A DNA stretch of 64,000 bases from Liriodendron chinense. Lineage: Eukaryota; Streptophyta; Magnoliopsida; Magnoliales; Magnoliaceae. The DNA is taken from the NCBI GenBank assembly GCA_003013855.2, contig PVNU02001042.1, forward strand, positions 1 through 64,000, written 5' to 3'. This document shows, piece after piece, positions 45,174 to 56,655 of the stretch. The position numbers and the translations under genes are program-made. Below the pieces are notes generated by a model. The model saw only the letters and a program-made list of their open reading frames with translations. It searched no databases and had not been told where the DNA came from. Positions within the stretch are counted from its first letter, which is position 1, and every line of letters begins with the position of its first letter.

Positions 45174-46635
45174 AAAAAAAAAAAAAGAAAAAAAAGAAAA
45201 GAAAAGAAAGAGCAGCACTCATAATTCATTTGCTAACATTCATTGACGGTATTGGAAAATCCCAATGCATGGTTAAAAAAAAAAAGTGAATGCTGTTATA
45301 TAGAACGCTGTCTTTTCCAGCTACCCCAAGGGTTCGAGCTTTACTGGATCTGCAGACACCTGTGAATGCCGTCCCTTCGACACCAGGGATGATTTTGTCG
45401 AGGCTGAACCCTAGACAACCATTAATTTGCGAATAAAACAAACATCAGCATAGTAGAAAATTGCAAATGAAGAAGATTTAGGTGATCCACACTAAGGATA
45501 TGATTAGTACCAATCAGTGCAAGTGGGATCCTGTTAGATTTTGAAAGATTTTTCAAAAGAAATAGTTATCATTAATGTTTTTTTAAAATTTTTTTTTTAT
45601 AAAAAAATATTTTAATTTTATCACAAATGGATTGATTGGATTAGGGGTGTCCATCCTCTTTTTTATGCTGGCCAATAAGAAATACAACAAATATAACAGA
45701 TGGTCCAGATCAATGATTCGACTGGCGCCATATGTTTAAGTGACTCGGCAAAAGAACCTCAATGTGCCTAGGGTCTACTAAATTTGGATCACTTATAAAA
45801 TAGTTCGGGAGTTGTGATTTTATTTTCTTGGTGGTCTCTAAGGTCACTCCAATGGAATTATATGTTCCTCCATACTTTGGAGGGTATACAAGGGTTTTCA
45901 ATCCACAAGTGGGCGCAATTGGTATATAGCCTAGCATATTAATTTGTTGAATCCCACATCATGAGTGCCCATGTGGTGTGGGTGAGTTGTGGGGTGTGGT
46001 CAGGCACATCGTACAAAATGGTTTACACCATGGCCTCATTCATTGGATTTGGATTAACGATCCTAGTATTTTTGGTTGAGTGAACATTTCAGACCCCGAG
46101 TTGATCAGAATCCTGTAATTCCTTCCGGAGGGAATACAGGAATTGGCCCTACCCCAGCCCTAGCCCTAGCACTTGTCAGGCTAAAATGTTGGCCCTGGCA
46201 TTATAAGATTGTGCCAAGTCAGGGTTGGGGTCAAGCTGGGTTACGGCTGAGATATTCGAAGAGTGAAATGGTCATGGGTTTAAAATAGTCTAATCTAAGA
46301 ATCTTATACGGGTATCACATCCATCAAAGATTAGTCTCATCATATAAATGATTTTGAACATTGAAACAAAACCGCTGATTCAAGAATACACTTTAACTAC
46401 TATGGTCAATCTGAACCACAAGCTGCATTACTTCTTTAACACCATAAAAATTTCCAATCAAATATTCTTAAAAGCATATAAAGAAGGAAAAGTATGTACA
46501 TTATATTTTCTAACTAACATCTCTCAACATCAATTAATGTTGTCGGGAAATTCCAAGGCAGAAAATGCACATAGGATTCCCATAAAACACCAATTTATTG
46601 TAGGAGATGCTTTATGCACAATTTTTTTTTTTCCT
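45174..46635. other. Intergenic, no gene recognised
   Basis: Short frames only. An A-rich block is at 45173-45210. Nothing matched a known family. Confidence 0.35.
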
Positions 46636-46725
46636 CTACATTGCCGGCACTTTATTTGACTTTTCTCCAAAGACGTCAGTGAGCACTGTCTTCAACTCCA
46701 AGGAAGCCTTTAAAAGTGCCAAACC
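46636..46725 (-). pseudogene. DUF674 exon-2-like remnant
   Basis: Acceptor ttttttag|ggt on the minus strand, then 29 codons: GLALLKASLELKTVLTDVFG to a TAG stop. It matches exon 2 of the intact DUF674 gene at 60358-60453 (GLALLKASLESKTVLTDVFL). Just upstream in gene sense (46781-46862) is a match to that gene's promoter rather than to its exon 1, so exon 1 of this copy has been lost. Alternatively it is the distant last exon of the broken copy at 49.8-50.3 kb. Confidence 0.75.
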
Positions 46726-46780
46726 CTAAAAAATGGATTATAAATAAATCATGCATCAAGTATAATAAGATAAAATGGTC

Positions 46781-46862
46781 TTGAGTTAGTGTTGATTTAT
46801 AGGGCTGTGTTTGCCACTGTTCAGTATTGGGCAAAATCTCGATCGTCCGAAGTGGTGCAGAC
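46781..46862 (-). promoter_or_regulatory. Remnant of a DUF674 promoter
   Basis: gtgttgatttata, ctgt(g/c)tttgccactgtt, gggcaaaatct and gtccgaa-gtggt correspond in order to 63630-63705, immediately upstream of the intact DUF674 start, including the TATAAAT box. Confidence 0.7.
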
Positions 46863-47234
46863 GGGCTCTTGATTGCATCTCACCTTGTCCAAGCTATTAA
46901 TAGAAATCCTTAGCACAACATACGAATATTGATAGGCTATAACTAACAATAATATAATATGAGTCAGGCAGTAATTATAGAGAATACAGCACAAATATTG
47001 CAGCATAAGTTGATGCACACTAAAATTTAAATGGTTTTCCTCTTAAACTCCAACCACATGGGAGGACTGAGACAATACAATGGTGAAGAGCAAAGTATAA
47101 TACCTTTACTAGGGGGACCCATTGGTTGCTAAAGAAACTCTTTCCCCTTTCCGGTAGAAACATGGATGAAATATAATCACTAATTCAAGAAAATCGGAGC
47201 TATCTGCAGAAATTATATTACTGTTCCTGCAGAA

Positions 47235-47329
47235 TGCTGCATTTGGATGCACCAAATTTCATGATTAATCAGTCTAATTTGGTGCAAATATCAAGAAATT
47301 TCATGATATTTGGTGCAACCATACAGAGC
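47235..47329. mobile_element. Small Tourist-like MITE copy
   Basis: Related to 24218-24324: ctgcatttggatgcacc at one end, ggtgcaaccatacag at the other, with 'atatcaagaaatttcatgat' between. Confidence 0.6.
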
Positions 47330-47734
47330 CAAAAAAAGAAAAAAAAGAAAAAAAAAGAAGAGGGTGAAATACAATCATTAATCCAAGAAAGAGAGCTGCA
47401 GAGGGAAAAGAAGTGTATGCGCCATAAGGAAATATTAGAAATTGGTTGAGCATCTCATCTCAAGTTGATATATGTTCAATATTAAAATCTAAATGCATGT
47501 GTAACTAGGACACATTTTTAAAATTTTTTCCATGCTGATATGTGTCCAACATGGACGGACATGGCTGAAGCAAAAATCAATTTTCTATGTCTAATTTATT
47601 ACCACCGTTTCATTTTGGGGGTACTTCTTCACACAAAATAATAAATGTTATTATTTATTTTATGGTGGAGAAAAGCTTTAGTCAGCGAAGGGGATTCTTC
47701 AAATGCCACTGCGTGAGTTTCATAAAAAAAGAAT

Positions 47735-47998
47735 CCCTTGGAGGCTGGCCCATTTAATAGAGAGCACAAGATCTTGTTAGAGGGAAGATGGTCTCGCATA
47801 ACCAAGTGAACGCAGAATAAGCAAATGGCAGAGCAGATAGTCTAGCTACAGAAGAGGACGCTAGATTGACAACCCTGGTATATCTCTATTTTGATCCTAA
47901 CAAGTGGTCAGGTAGTTGTGCATTGTGGGAATTATTCCCCTTGCCGGCACGCCAGCTTGCTTTAGCCTTTCTTTGAATAAATTACCGTTCAAAAAAAT
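47735..47998 (+). mobile_element. 3'-terminal LINE fragment
   Basis: A reading with VSHNQVNAE, a stop, then ANGRADSLATEE resembles the end of the RNase H domain of plant LINEs (H..REAN..ADSLA). It is followed by a short 3' tail and aaaaaaa near 47990. Only the last few hundred bases remain. Confidence 0.55.
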
Positions 47999-49277
47999 AA
48001 TTGATGGAATTTTTATTTATTTATTATTATTATTTTTTTACATACAAATAACAGCAATGCACTACCTAATCACATTACTTAAAAGAGTTTTCTCAGATTT
48101 TTCTTTTTCTTTTTCTTTTTAAGAAGGAGACAATATTATTAAGAGCGGCCAAAAGCCAAAAAGCGAACCAGAAATAACACAAATTGAAGCGACACTGTCA
48201 ACAATCAGCACTGTGAGAACAAAAAGGAGAAAATGGGGTTACACTTAAAACCTGCCAAGGTAAAGCATCGACTACATGGGGATACAAAAACAGCTCATTA
48301 CCCCATGTCCCCAAATACAACTGAATGACAATACCTATGTAACACTTCCATGGATAGCCCCCTGAATTTGGGGTTGTGAAAGAGCCCACCTAAAGACCCA
48401 ATCGAACCAAGGTTACCTAGATTCGCATGTCATTCTGGTATGGGCACGGGTATGCAGTATGCTACATCAACAAATACATGGCATGATAAGGCCAGCAGGA
48501 AGGGGGAGTCTGTGGTCGCTTTGCCGCAGCTGCCACCACCTCCATGATGGCTAGCAGCTGCTGGGACTGTTGTCCCTGCTGCTGCTGCTGCAATGGCCTA
48601 CCAATATTTTTAAAATTTTATGTTTTGTATTATTTTCCTTCCTCCCATTCGTTTTCTTTTCCTTTTTTTTTTTTTTTTTTTTTTTTTAAAATTATTATGG
48701 CTATGGTTGCCACATCCACTTTTGGTACAAACAGCCTCTATCGTCGCTTCCTCGTTTTCTTATAATTTCGGTGACGGTCATTGCCACCGCCACGTAATTC
48801 AACAAGATGAGGAGGAGTTTTGGGTTGTACAAAACTTTGGGGGCACTCTGATAATGACAATCAACGTAATGATTAAAATTTTCAATTAAATAAGAGGGCA
48901 GTTTTCTCGATCCAACGGTGATCCTCATAAATCTGCTGAGATCAGTTGAAATCGCTCTGATACCACTTTAAAAGGTGCAGATAGGTGGGCCCATAGGAAC
49001 TAACGACATCGACATGATATTTGGGATCTTTGCAAAGCCAAAGATGGACGGCTACCATCCTACGAATAGCCTAACTACTACTGAAGCGAAAAGGAGCTAA
49101 TCACTCTGATTCACGATTAGGATGGATAATTATTTATAGGGAGCCTAATGGATAATCAGAGATTCCCTCATTATTTGTCTTGATTATTTCCCTCAGGTGT
49201 TTTCAGGGACACCTTTGAATTGAGAGAGTTCTTCTAAAGAGAGCAATTGAAGAGGGCCATCAGTTGGTTATAATAGG

Positions 49278-49640
49278 GATAAGGTCTTAACTCTATCGCA
49301 TTCAACCTCATCTCTACCTACTCCCAATGATTTGAATTTGAGAGGATACATACGTGAAGAGCAGGGATATCAAACAGAGATTATCCCAGGAAAACCGTGA
49401 AACCACTAGTAACTGCTCATAAGCAAGACCATAGCAGAGATTATCCGAGGAAAATCGTGCGGACCAAACCACTAGTAACTGCTCATAAGCAGGACCATCG
49501 GCCCAAATCCAACAGTCTTATCCCTATCACATCCAACCTCATCTCCATCTACTCTCATTGATTTGAGCTTGAGAGGATATGAACGAGGAGAAAAGTGTTA
49601 TTTGAGGGGAAATCATGTGGATCCACCCACTAGTCATTGC
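49278..49640 (+). repeat. Imperfect tandem repeats
   Basis: Two copies of cagagattatcc(c/g)aggaaaa...aaccactagtaactgctcataag at about 49374-49434 and 49435-49499. The flanking block 'tcaacctcatct...gatttga..ttgagaggata' also recurs at about 49304 and 49530. Confidence 0.7.
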
Positions 49641-49799
49641 TCACAAGTGGGCCCCACAGGCCCATATCCAACATTTTCTGCATAGACAGGCAATTTCCTT
49701 TTTTACAAGATTTATTCTGGGTGGTTGAAGAATGCTCATCTGGATGTATTTGGATGGTCTACGAATGCCCATCTGCAATTCAAAACATAGACATTTTAG

Positions 49800-50260
49800 A
49801 GAGGTGCCACTAACATTTACGGGACCAACATAGGTCATCTCAGTAGACATCCTAGTGTTGCAATTGCAACACAGAGTGCCACTAACATCCGTATAATACC
49901 GCCGTTGATTGTAGCTGCAACTGATGCACCCGTAGAGCTTCTTTGTTGCTGTTGAAGTGTCATTTTGTAACAAAAGAGGAGGATTTTCGCCATTCAGCCG
50001 TGATGATGTTTTGGGATTGAGAAGGTCGTTTTTGTTTTGGGTGGATTGTATTAAGTGCCACTTAGATTTTCTACACTTTCATACAGTCTTCCTATGCATC
50101 CAACCGTGCTATCTTTCGTCAGGAGCTTTGTTACAGAGCCGAGGGGCAATGTAAGGAGATTGAAGAGAAAATCAATGAATTCTTTTGCTGCTTCTGCAAA
50201 CAGGACTTTGTGGGATTGCTTGTGATCTACCAGAAGCTTCAGGCTCAGCTTGGTTGCCAC
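49800..50260 (-). pseudogene. Broken DUF674 gene copy (exon 1 part)
   Basis: From 50260 the minus strand reads GTG-GCA-ACC where the family starts ATG, then ATKLSLKLLVDHKQSHKVLF, KEFIDFLFNLLTLPLGSV, VGCIGRLYESVENLS. At about 50053 a 1-nt shift puts the continuation (LNPKTSSRLNGENPPLLLQN, KKLYGCISCSYNQRRY, CCNCNTRM) in another frame, and similarity ends near 49800 before the second half of the domain. Lost start, frameshift and truncation make it a pseudogene. DUF674 has no established biochemical function. Confidence 0.85.
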
Positions 50261-50288
50261 AATGGGGTTGTTGAGTTTATGGTTTTTT

Positions 50289-50312
50289 TAGGGTTAGGGT
50301 TAGGGTTTGGCA
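50289..50312. repeat. Short telomere-like repeat
   Basis: tttagggttagggttagggttt, lying between the TATA-like ctatttatag and the start position of the broken DUF674 copy. Confidence 0.7.
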
Positions 50313-50819
50313 CTATTTATAGATGTTTACCACTGCCAGAGGAGGATATGTAATGTAAGGATTGGCTAGACTCCTATGTTAGTTTACCACATTTTAAAAA
50401 CAGTTGTGATTCATCCTCCTCAAGTTCGTCGCTGATGTACAGCTATCCAGACTGATCTAGAAATCCTAACTATTCAGCTAACAGAGTGAAGTACAAATCT
50501 AGTCCACATAACTAGTGGGCTTTGGGCCTCTGTGTCAAGTAACTGCTTGATAAGACAATCTCAACCATCCGATTTGTGGCCTGAGCATAGACACGTAAAC
50601 AGTGAAGTGCAAATCTAGTCCACAGTGAAATGATAAAGGTCATTGTATAGATCGATGGGATCTTTTAGTTAATCCCGGAGATTTGGGTGCATATTCCATC
50701 TGTGGTAGCAGTGAACAGATCAATGGTTTGGATTATCAGATAATTCTTTGCTTGGCTAGTAGAGATGGGACGTGGTTTGGCTAGTGCCGCTGCTAGTACC
50801 TGGCTACTGGTCGATGCTT
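50313..50819. other. Upstream region of the broken DUF674 copy, otherwise unassigned
   Basis: A TATA-like box is at about 50317-50326 on the minus strand. Nothing else was recognised. Confidence 0.35.
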
Positions 50820-51263
50820 GTGGGCCCACTATGATGTATGCGTTTTATCCCATCCCCGCCGGCCATCCATTTTTCTAGATCATTTCAGGGTTTGATAAAA
50901 AAAAAGAAAAGGGGGCAGATATAAATCTCAGGTGGACCACACCACAGGAAAACAGTACTGATTGAATGTCCACCCTTAAAAACCTCCTGCGGCCCACTGT
51001 AATGTTTATTTGACATCCAAGTTCCAACATATTGTTTAGGTCATACAGACCTGAATGAAGGGGAAAATCAAATATCCGCTGGATCCAAAACTTTCATAGT
51101 CCCCAAGAAAATTTTAGAGAGGTGGGCGTTCAATCAACACTGTTTCTGTGAAATGGTCCATTTAAGATTTCGACCTACCTCATTTTTGGATACATGTCAT
51201 AAAATGATCTGGAAAAATGAATGGACAGTGTGGATGAAGCACATACATCATGGTGGGGCCCAC
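50820..51263. mobile_element. Full-length dispersed gggccca inverted-repeat MITE (~444 bp)
   Basis: Best-preserved copy: left gtgggcccactatgatgtatg, gccggccatccatttttc; right gaatggacagtgtggatg, catacatcatggtggggccc. The internal halves also mirror each other (ggtggaccacaccacagg; accctt-aaaaacctcctg). Confidence 0.85.
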
Positions 51264-52029
51264 GGTGCACCGACAGTACCACTGGCTACTAGCAGCATTA
51301 CTAGACAAATCGCGTCCGTGGAGAAGAGGAATTATCAGGAATTCACGCATATCGTGATGCTCTACAATCGGGCCCACTAAAACTGTGCACGTGTCATACA
51401 TGTACCTAACCCCAAACCGTCCACATAGCTGTATCCATGGTAGATGGATCCTCCGCCTAGAATCAGATTTGATTATACCATCCAGACCTACGATTACGGG
51501 CATTTACTTGTTGAATTGTGATGATTGGTGATTCTCCAATATTCCAACCGTCCAATATACGTCCAAAAATATACAGTCTAATAAAACATATTTACTGGGT
51601 CAGGTGCACAAATGATATGCATGCAAATGCTCAATCCTACTACAGCAACAAATTCATATTTTTCTCTAAACGGTTGGTCTTCGAGGATTGGGTGGCGTTC
51701 GCAAGGCCATGCTACGTGATATAAGTGCTCATTTACAGGGTGTGCATGCTTGGTAAACGATCAACGCTCTTTATTAAGTTCCCCTCATTGGAGAGCGTGT
51801 AAGAGATCCAAGCAGCCGATCAAGTGGGTCCCATGGTAGACGCCGCTTCTATCGTCAAAATTTGGGCCCGAGTCAAGCGGGATTTTGCGCCGAGCCCGAG
51901 TCAATCGCCTTGTCATGGCGCGTTTTAAATAAACAGTAATTAAGATGAAGGTATTTTCTCGATGAAATCCTTCTAAGCTTCTTTAACGGCTTTAGTGCTT
52001 TGCTCTCCCTCTCACATGGACCGGTCTGG
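51264..52029. other. Intergenic, no gene recognised
   Basis: Only short unrecognised frames. Confidence 0.35.
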
Positions 52030-52618
52030 TCTTATGGAGTCCTGCCGAATATCGTGGACTTTGGATAGTTGGCAGGGAGGAACAAAATCCTTACGCTCGA
52101 CAACCTTAAAAAACATGGAATGCAACTCCCTAATTTGTACTCCTTGTGTTTGAAGAATGTTGAATATGTGGATCACATTTTCATCCATTGTTGTTTTTCT
52201 AGAGAGATCTGGTGGAACATGCTAAAGCTAGTTGTAGCTTTGGTCATGCCAAACTCTATTGAATCCCTTTTCAGAGAATGACATGGTGATTCAGGAGGTT
52301 TGTTGGGAAATAAGAAGTGGAGAATCTTCTTGCTTGCAATTCTTTGGGCAATCTGGCTAGAGAGAAATAACCGTTGTTTCAAGAATTCTCAATCTTCAAC
52401 GGCAGGGGTGTTCTCCAAAGTTCTAGTTCTCTTCAGAGATTGGGCTCCTTGAGTTCGGCCCTTGTTGATACTCGAGTTATGTGGGCCTGTCAGTTTTTTG
52501 TTTTTATTTCTTTCTGGTTTGCTTGTATAGTTTTTTTGTTGTTGTTGTTGTTGTTTTTTTTTTTTTTTTCCCTTTTCTATCAATAAAAATATAACCTTTC
52601 AAAAAAATAAATAAATTA
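52030..52618 (+). mobile_element. 5'-truncated LINE (zf-RVT end)
   Basis: A reading with GRNKILTLDNLKKHGMQLPN, SLCLKNVEYVDHIFIHCCFS and, one shift later, LAILWAIWLERNNRCF is the zinc-binding region C-terminal to reverse transcriptase in plant LINEs. The insert ends with a T-rich 3' region and an A-rich tail (to about 52618). Confidence 0.75.
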
Positions 52619-52730
52619 AACCATGGAATGGGTTTGATCTCGTGGCGTCTTTCATAGAAAGAAGAGCACTTACCAACTAGTTATTTACCAACTAGTTATA
52701 CAATACTTACTATACCTGGCAAAGCTGCGC

Positions 52731-53159
52731 AGACCCCACCATGATGTATCTATTTTATCCACACTGCCCATCTATGTTTCTAGATCATTTTAGTGTATAA
52801 GCTCAAAAATGAAGCAGATTCAAATTGTTAATTTGTAGACTACACCATAGGAAACCCTGGGAACAATGATGCCCACCGTTGAAAGCTTCATAGGGCCCAT
52901 CATGATGTTTATGAGACATCCAAACTGTTCATAAATTCACACGGATCTTGATGAAGGGAAAACATGCACAAATATCATCTTTGATCCAAAACTTCTGTGG
53001 CCCCAAGAAGTTTTCAATGGTAGATGTTATATCCCTGTTGTCTCCTGTTGTGTAGTAAACTAGAGCTTTAAATCTGACTCATTTTTGGCCTCATGCCCTA
53101 AAATGGTAGGGAACATGGATGGATCGCGTGGATAAACACATACATCATGGTGAGACCCA
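52731..53159. mobile_element. Dispersed gggccca inverted-repeat MITE (~429 bp)
   Basis: Left agaccccaccatgatgtatc, tccacactgcccatct; right gatggatcgcgtggataaac, catacatcatggtgagaccc. Same internal blocks as at 50.8 kb. Confidence 0.85.
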
Positions 53160-53567
53160 TAGATCTTTGCCCATTGCTGTGGTCTATGCTACTCAGTTTG
53201 AGTCTTTTAGGTATATCTTGGGAACCGGTGCAAGATGGATGCTAATCCGTTTCTTTGCAAGGACCACCGGTATGTTTACACGAGATCCACCCCTACCATT
53301 AGATGTTTAATCCCATCCTTGGCCAGCGGCAGAAAATATAGATGATGGGTAATTCAGGTGGGGCATACCAAGGGAAATACTTGGAAATCGGGCCGCTGTG
53401 ATAAGTATATATGTAAAAGTCACTCCAACCATTAGACACCACGCTCTAACCATTATGCGCCACACCAAAAGTTAGGCCTGAGGCTCAAAAATACGATTCA
53501 CACGTGATTCAAGTGGCCAAATTGGGGGGTTAACCGATGGCTAAACAAACCCTGGCAAAGGGGGCAT
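53160..53567. other. Intergenic with a piece of another dispersed repeat
   Basis: About 53395-53545 resembles the arms of the 5.8-7.0 kb inverted-repeat element (gattcaagtggccaaattg). No gene. Confidence 0.4.
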
Positions 53568-54142
53568 CGCTAAAGTTTTTACCAGTGGCCATCAGTCTTT
53601 ATCAATGTTTTTTTTGGCCGCTGTTATGGAGGAAGCTTTTACCGGCAGTCGGTTTCCTTTACCTGTGCTTCTGCTGGCCGCCATAAAGGTCTGTGAGGCG
53701 ATAGTAAAGGTCTACTGAAGTGCTGGTATAGACCTGTCGAAGCGCCGGTATAGACCTGTTGAAGCGCCAGTATAGATCTAAGCACTGGTAAAAAGCTACC
53801 AACTAAGTCAAGCACCATTAAAAAGGCATGCAGCCGTTGGTATATGTCACAGAAAATGCTAGTAAAACCTGCAAATATGGACCGATAAAAATGTTGACCA
53901 CCAGTATAGGTGCTGATCGTTGGTAAAAAATATATATATTTTTTATACATTTAGTACATTGTTTATATTTAATTGAAACTTGTGTTTTTGTTATATTTGT
54001 AACCTAGAAAATATTGCACAACACAATTAAAAATACATATTAAATAAAAATTGTATTACATTACAATTAAAAAATATATAATATTTAGAAAAATAAGTTG
54101 AAAATGGTTTCAAATAAAAAAAAAAACCCCTCCATCCGGTGC

Positions 54143-55769
54143 TCATCCATCTCTGCCTAAACATGCAAAACAACACAGGCAGGACTTTGCACGCAATTCC
54201 AGCACGTCACGGACCATAAACCTCAACGGCAGTGCCAACTGGGGATTCGTTGTCAGCTCCTTCAACCGATTGAAGTAGGCATCGCTGATGAAAGGGCGGT
54301 AGTTAGGGCTTTCATCAAGCTGCTTGCCAATGGTGGTGAACAACTGGCAGATAGCCTCAACATTTTCCTCATCAAGACATGTCTCGACATCGTGTACCAA
54401 CAACTTCTGTTCAATACAAACAGACCATATTCAGGCCACTTTCTAAAATATCAAACCAGCTTAAGATATTATCAGGAGGCACAGAGACCAGCCATGCAAA
54501 TAGTATTCTAAATACCTGAATGATATGATGGACAATTCTCTCCGTCACCATCTTCTGCTTCCAAAGTTCACCGATGAGACAGATGTTTCCGAGGGTGCGG
54601 ATCCTTTCCTTATCTCCACGTTCCAACTTTTGTTCCGGTGCAGTCATTTGTCTAATTTCAGCCCTCAGCTTGTCCGCCCCTTCAAATTCCTTTTGGCAAA
54701 TATTTAAGAGGATCCACCTGAACGTAATTTCTTTTCTACCAGGTTCATCAGCAGGAAATGGCGGAAGGTCTTCATTGAGATCAGAACATAGACGAGCATA
54801 CATGGGGCGGAATTTAGGTTCTAAAACGGCCTTGTCAAATATCAGTGTTACGACACCCTGTGTTGCGTGTGCAATTAGCAAAAAAAAAAAAGAACTCTAA
54901 GAGACCTCTGTGAGAGAAACATGCATCTAATTTCCAAGAAATGAGAACCTCTAAGATATCTAGCGTGGTGATTCCAGAATCAATCAATTGTCCCTTAAGA
55001 AGATCGAATTTCTTCGGAGTCAGCTTGTTCAATATCCTACAAAATTACCATTTCAACACCAGGGAAATTATGAGTAATGGTAAACAAGTTATCCCAGGTT
55101 GCATAAACGGAACTGGAGTCTTAAGATCTTTGATAAGCCCACAAGCGTGCATAAGGCAGCTTTGTAAATGCCACCACATGTGTGAGCATGTGGTAGGTAG
55201 GGGATCCGATCCATCCATCAGGGAGGTCCAATATGTAGATGATCTAAAGATGATCGGTCTGGTAATCAGGTAGGCCAAATTATAACAAAAAGATAGTTCA
55301 GGGCTAGTGGGAAAATAAAAAATAAAAATTGAAGGATAAAACTTGCTGAATTTTTCTAAGCCATATACACATTACTAACACGATGGCCCACGTGATGAAT
55401 AAATCAGCATGATTTTCAGATGAGATTGAGAACATCTACATGGTCAGGCCCATCTGATGGACAGAGGAGATTGCATGTCTGCCACATTGGTATATGTGTG
55501 GATATGTAGAAGATATATGCCTCGTACAGCGGGACCGAACCTCGTTCTTTAAAATTTTCTTATTTAAATGCAGAATCAAGTCTCAAAAGTCAATGGTGCA
55601 TGATGACTTGCATGTCCAGTTGGAAATAATCATATGATATGAAATGTCAAACATCCAAAATTAAGTACCCTCTCACTCTTTTCAAAACTCGTTCCTTCTC
55701 AGAAAGGTTGCCTTTTCGGCTGCTAGACCATGGCACTTCAGCCTTGATGAGAGCAGGAGCAGGTCCTCC
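54143..55769 (-). pseudogene. eIF(iso)4G fragment (MIF4G domain), four exons with introns
   Basis: Exons on the minus strand: 55769-55669 (GPAPALIKAEVPWSSSRKGN), 55036-54949 (ILNKLTPKKFDLLKGQLIDS), 54857-54516 (GVVTLIFDKAVLEPKFRPMY, QMTAPEQKLERGDKERI, RIVHHIIQ) and 54406-54143 (LDEENVEAICQLFTTIGKQL, MVRDVLELRA). Junction phases agree, so genomic DNA, not cDNA, was captured. The parent protein is a plant translation-initiation scaffold binding eIF4A through MIF4G. Missing are the N-terminal eIF4E-binding part and the MA3 region. After LRA the frame runs into element sequence and stops (KSCLCCFACLGRDG), a chimeric end. Some changes at normally conserved sites (LERGDKERIRTLGNICLIG) suggest relaxed constraint. 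Confidence 0.85.
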
Positions 55770-56509
55770 CTAGTTTAAATACGAATGTCAACTGTCAGAA
55801 CTAATACCAGAACGACAACCATGTCTGCGGAGAATGCAATTTGGGATAGATGAAATGAAACAATCAAATTGATATAAAAGCATATTGACAGCAGACAACT
55901 TTGCTATTGCTTGTATGAATGCATCCAACTGCTCAAAATGTCATGACTAATGGCATACACATATGGCAATCCAAACAGCCAAATCTGTTGTGGATGGATC
56001 ATAGCCCAAAAATCAGACTGAATGGGCGATCTTAACTATCTGATTTCCCATTGCTTTTGCACTGGTGAGCAATTTATTTAGCAGTCCCCACCATTTGGAC
56101 GGTCAGGAAGATTCAATCCAAGTGCAATTTTCAGGTTATGCTCCATCCAAAATGGACTTTGCAGCGTGGATGGTTTCAATTGACACCCATGTATGCCACA
56201 TGTAAAATGGAAGCGAGTCACAGACTTATTCCTACAAAGAGATGCATTCTGCATTTTAAGTTGTAAACAAATATAGATATGTCTAATTGCCAACTACAAA
56301 TTAATAATTTAGAGCCGGTTACTTTTACGTGATTGAAGCAAATAAAAATTTCTTCCATAGACAATTTCCCACACTTTGAAAATCCTTGATGAGTGCTATA
56401 AGAGCCCAAATATCCATGTAGAACATTTTTAGAGTTACAGGCTCCACAGCCTGAGGATATGTAGTATACTCTGAAATTCAATTTGTGCAACCGGTGCCCA
56501 TGTTTCAGT

Positions 56510-56655
56510 AATCCATAACATTGCTATGATGGGCCCCAAAATGGATTGGCCATGACTTAGAAAAATCCTTGAAGGGACAATCCTAACATTGCTATGATGG
56601 GCCCCAACATCGATTGGCCATGACTCAAAAAAATATTTGATGAGACAATCTTAAC
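56510..56655. repeat. Two-copy tandem repeat (~73 bp) within the CACTA-like element
   Basis: acattgctatgatgggcccc and gattggccatgact recur at about 56517 and 56590. Confidence 0.7.

Larger units (their letters stand above)
46863..49277. other. Intergenic with small repeat relics
   Basis: Contains a small Tourist-like copy (47235-47329), a LINE tail (about 47735-47998), a long poly-T (48665-48687) and a ctctgatacca PBS-like motif at about 48954 (minus strand). No gene was recognised. Confidence 0.45.

Noticed and set aside
45226..45441. 71-codon minus-strand ORF, and a plus-strand reading with DLQTPVNAVPSTPG
   Set aside because: Looks gene-like in both directions, but I could not assign either reading to a family and saw no supporting splice sites.
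48120..48400. Possible minus-strand LINE 3' region after a T-rich tract
   Set aside because: Only low-complexity and 'ggccaaaagccaaaa' text; no coding similarity.
48940..48970. ctctgatacca on the plus strand, a possible minus-strand PBS
   Set aside because: No LTR end (CA) or LTR pair could be found beside it, so the match alone is not enough for an element call.
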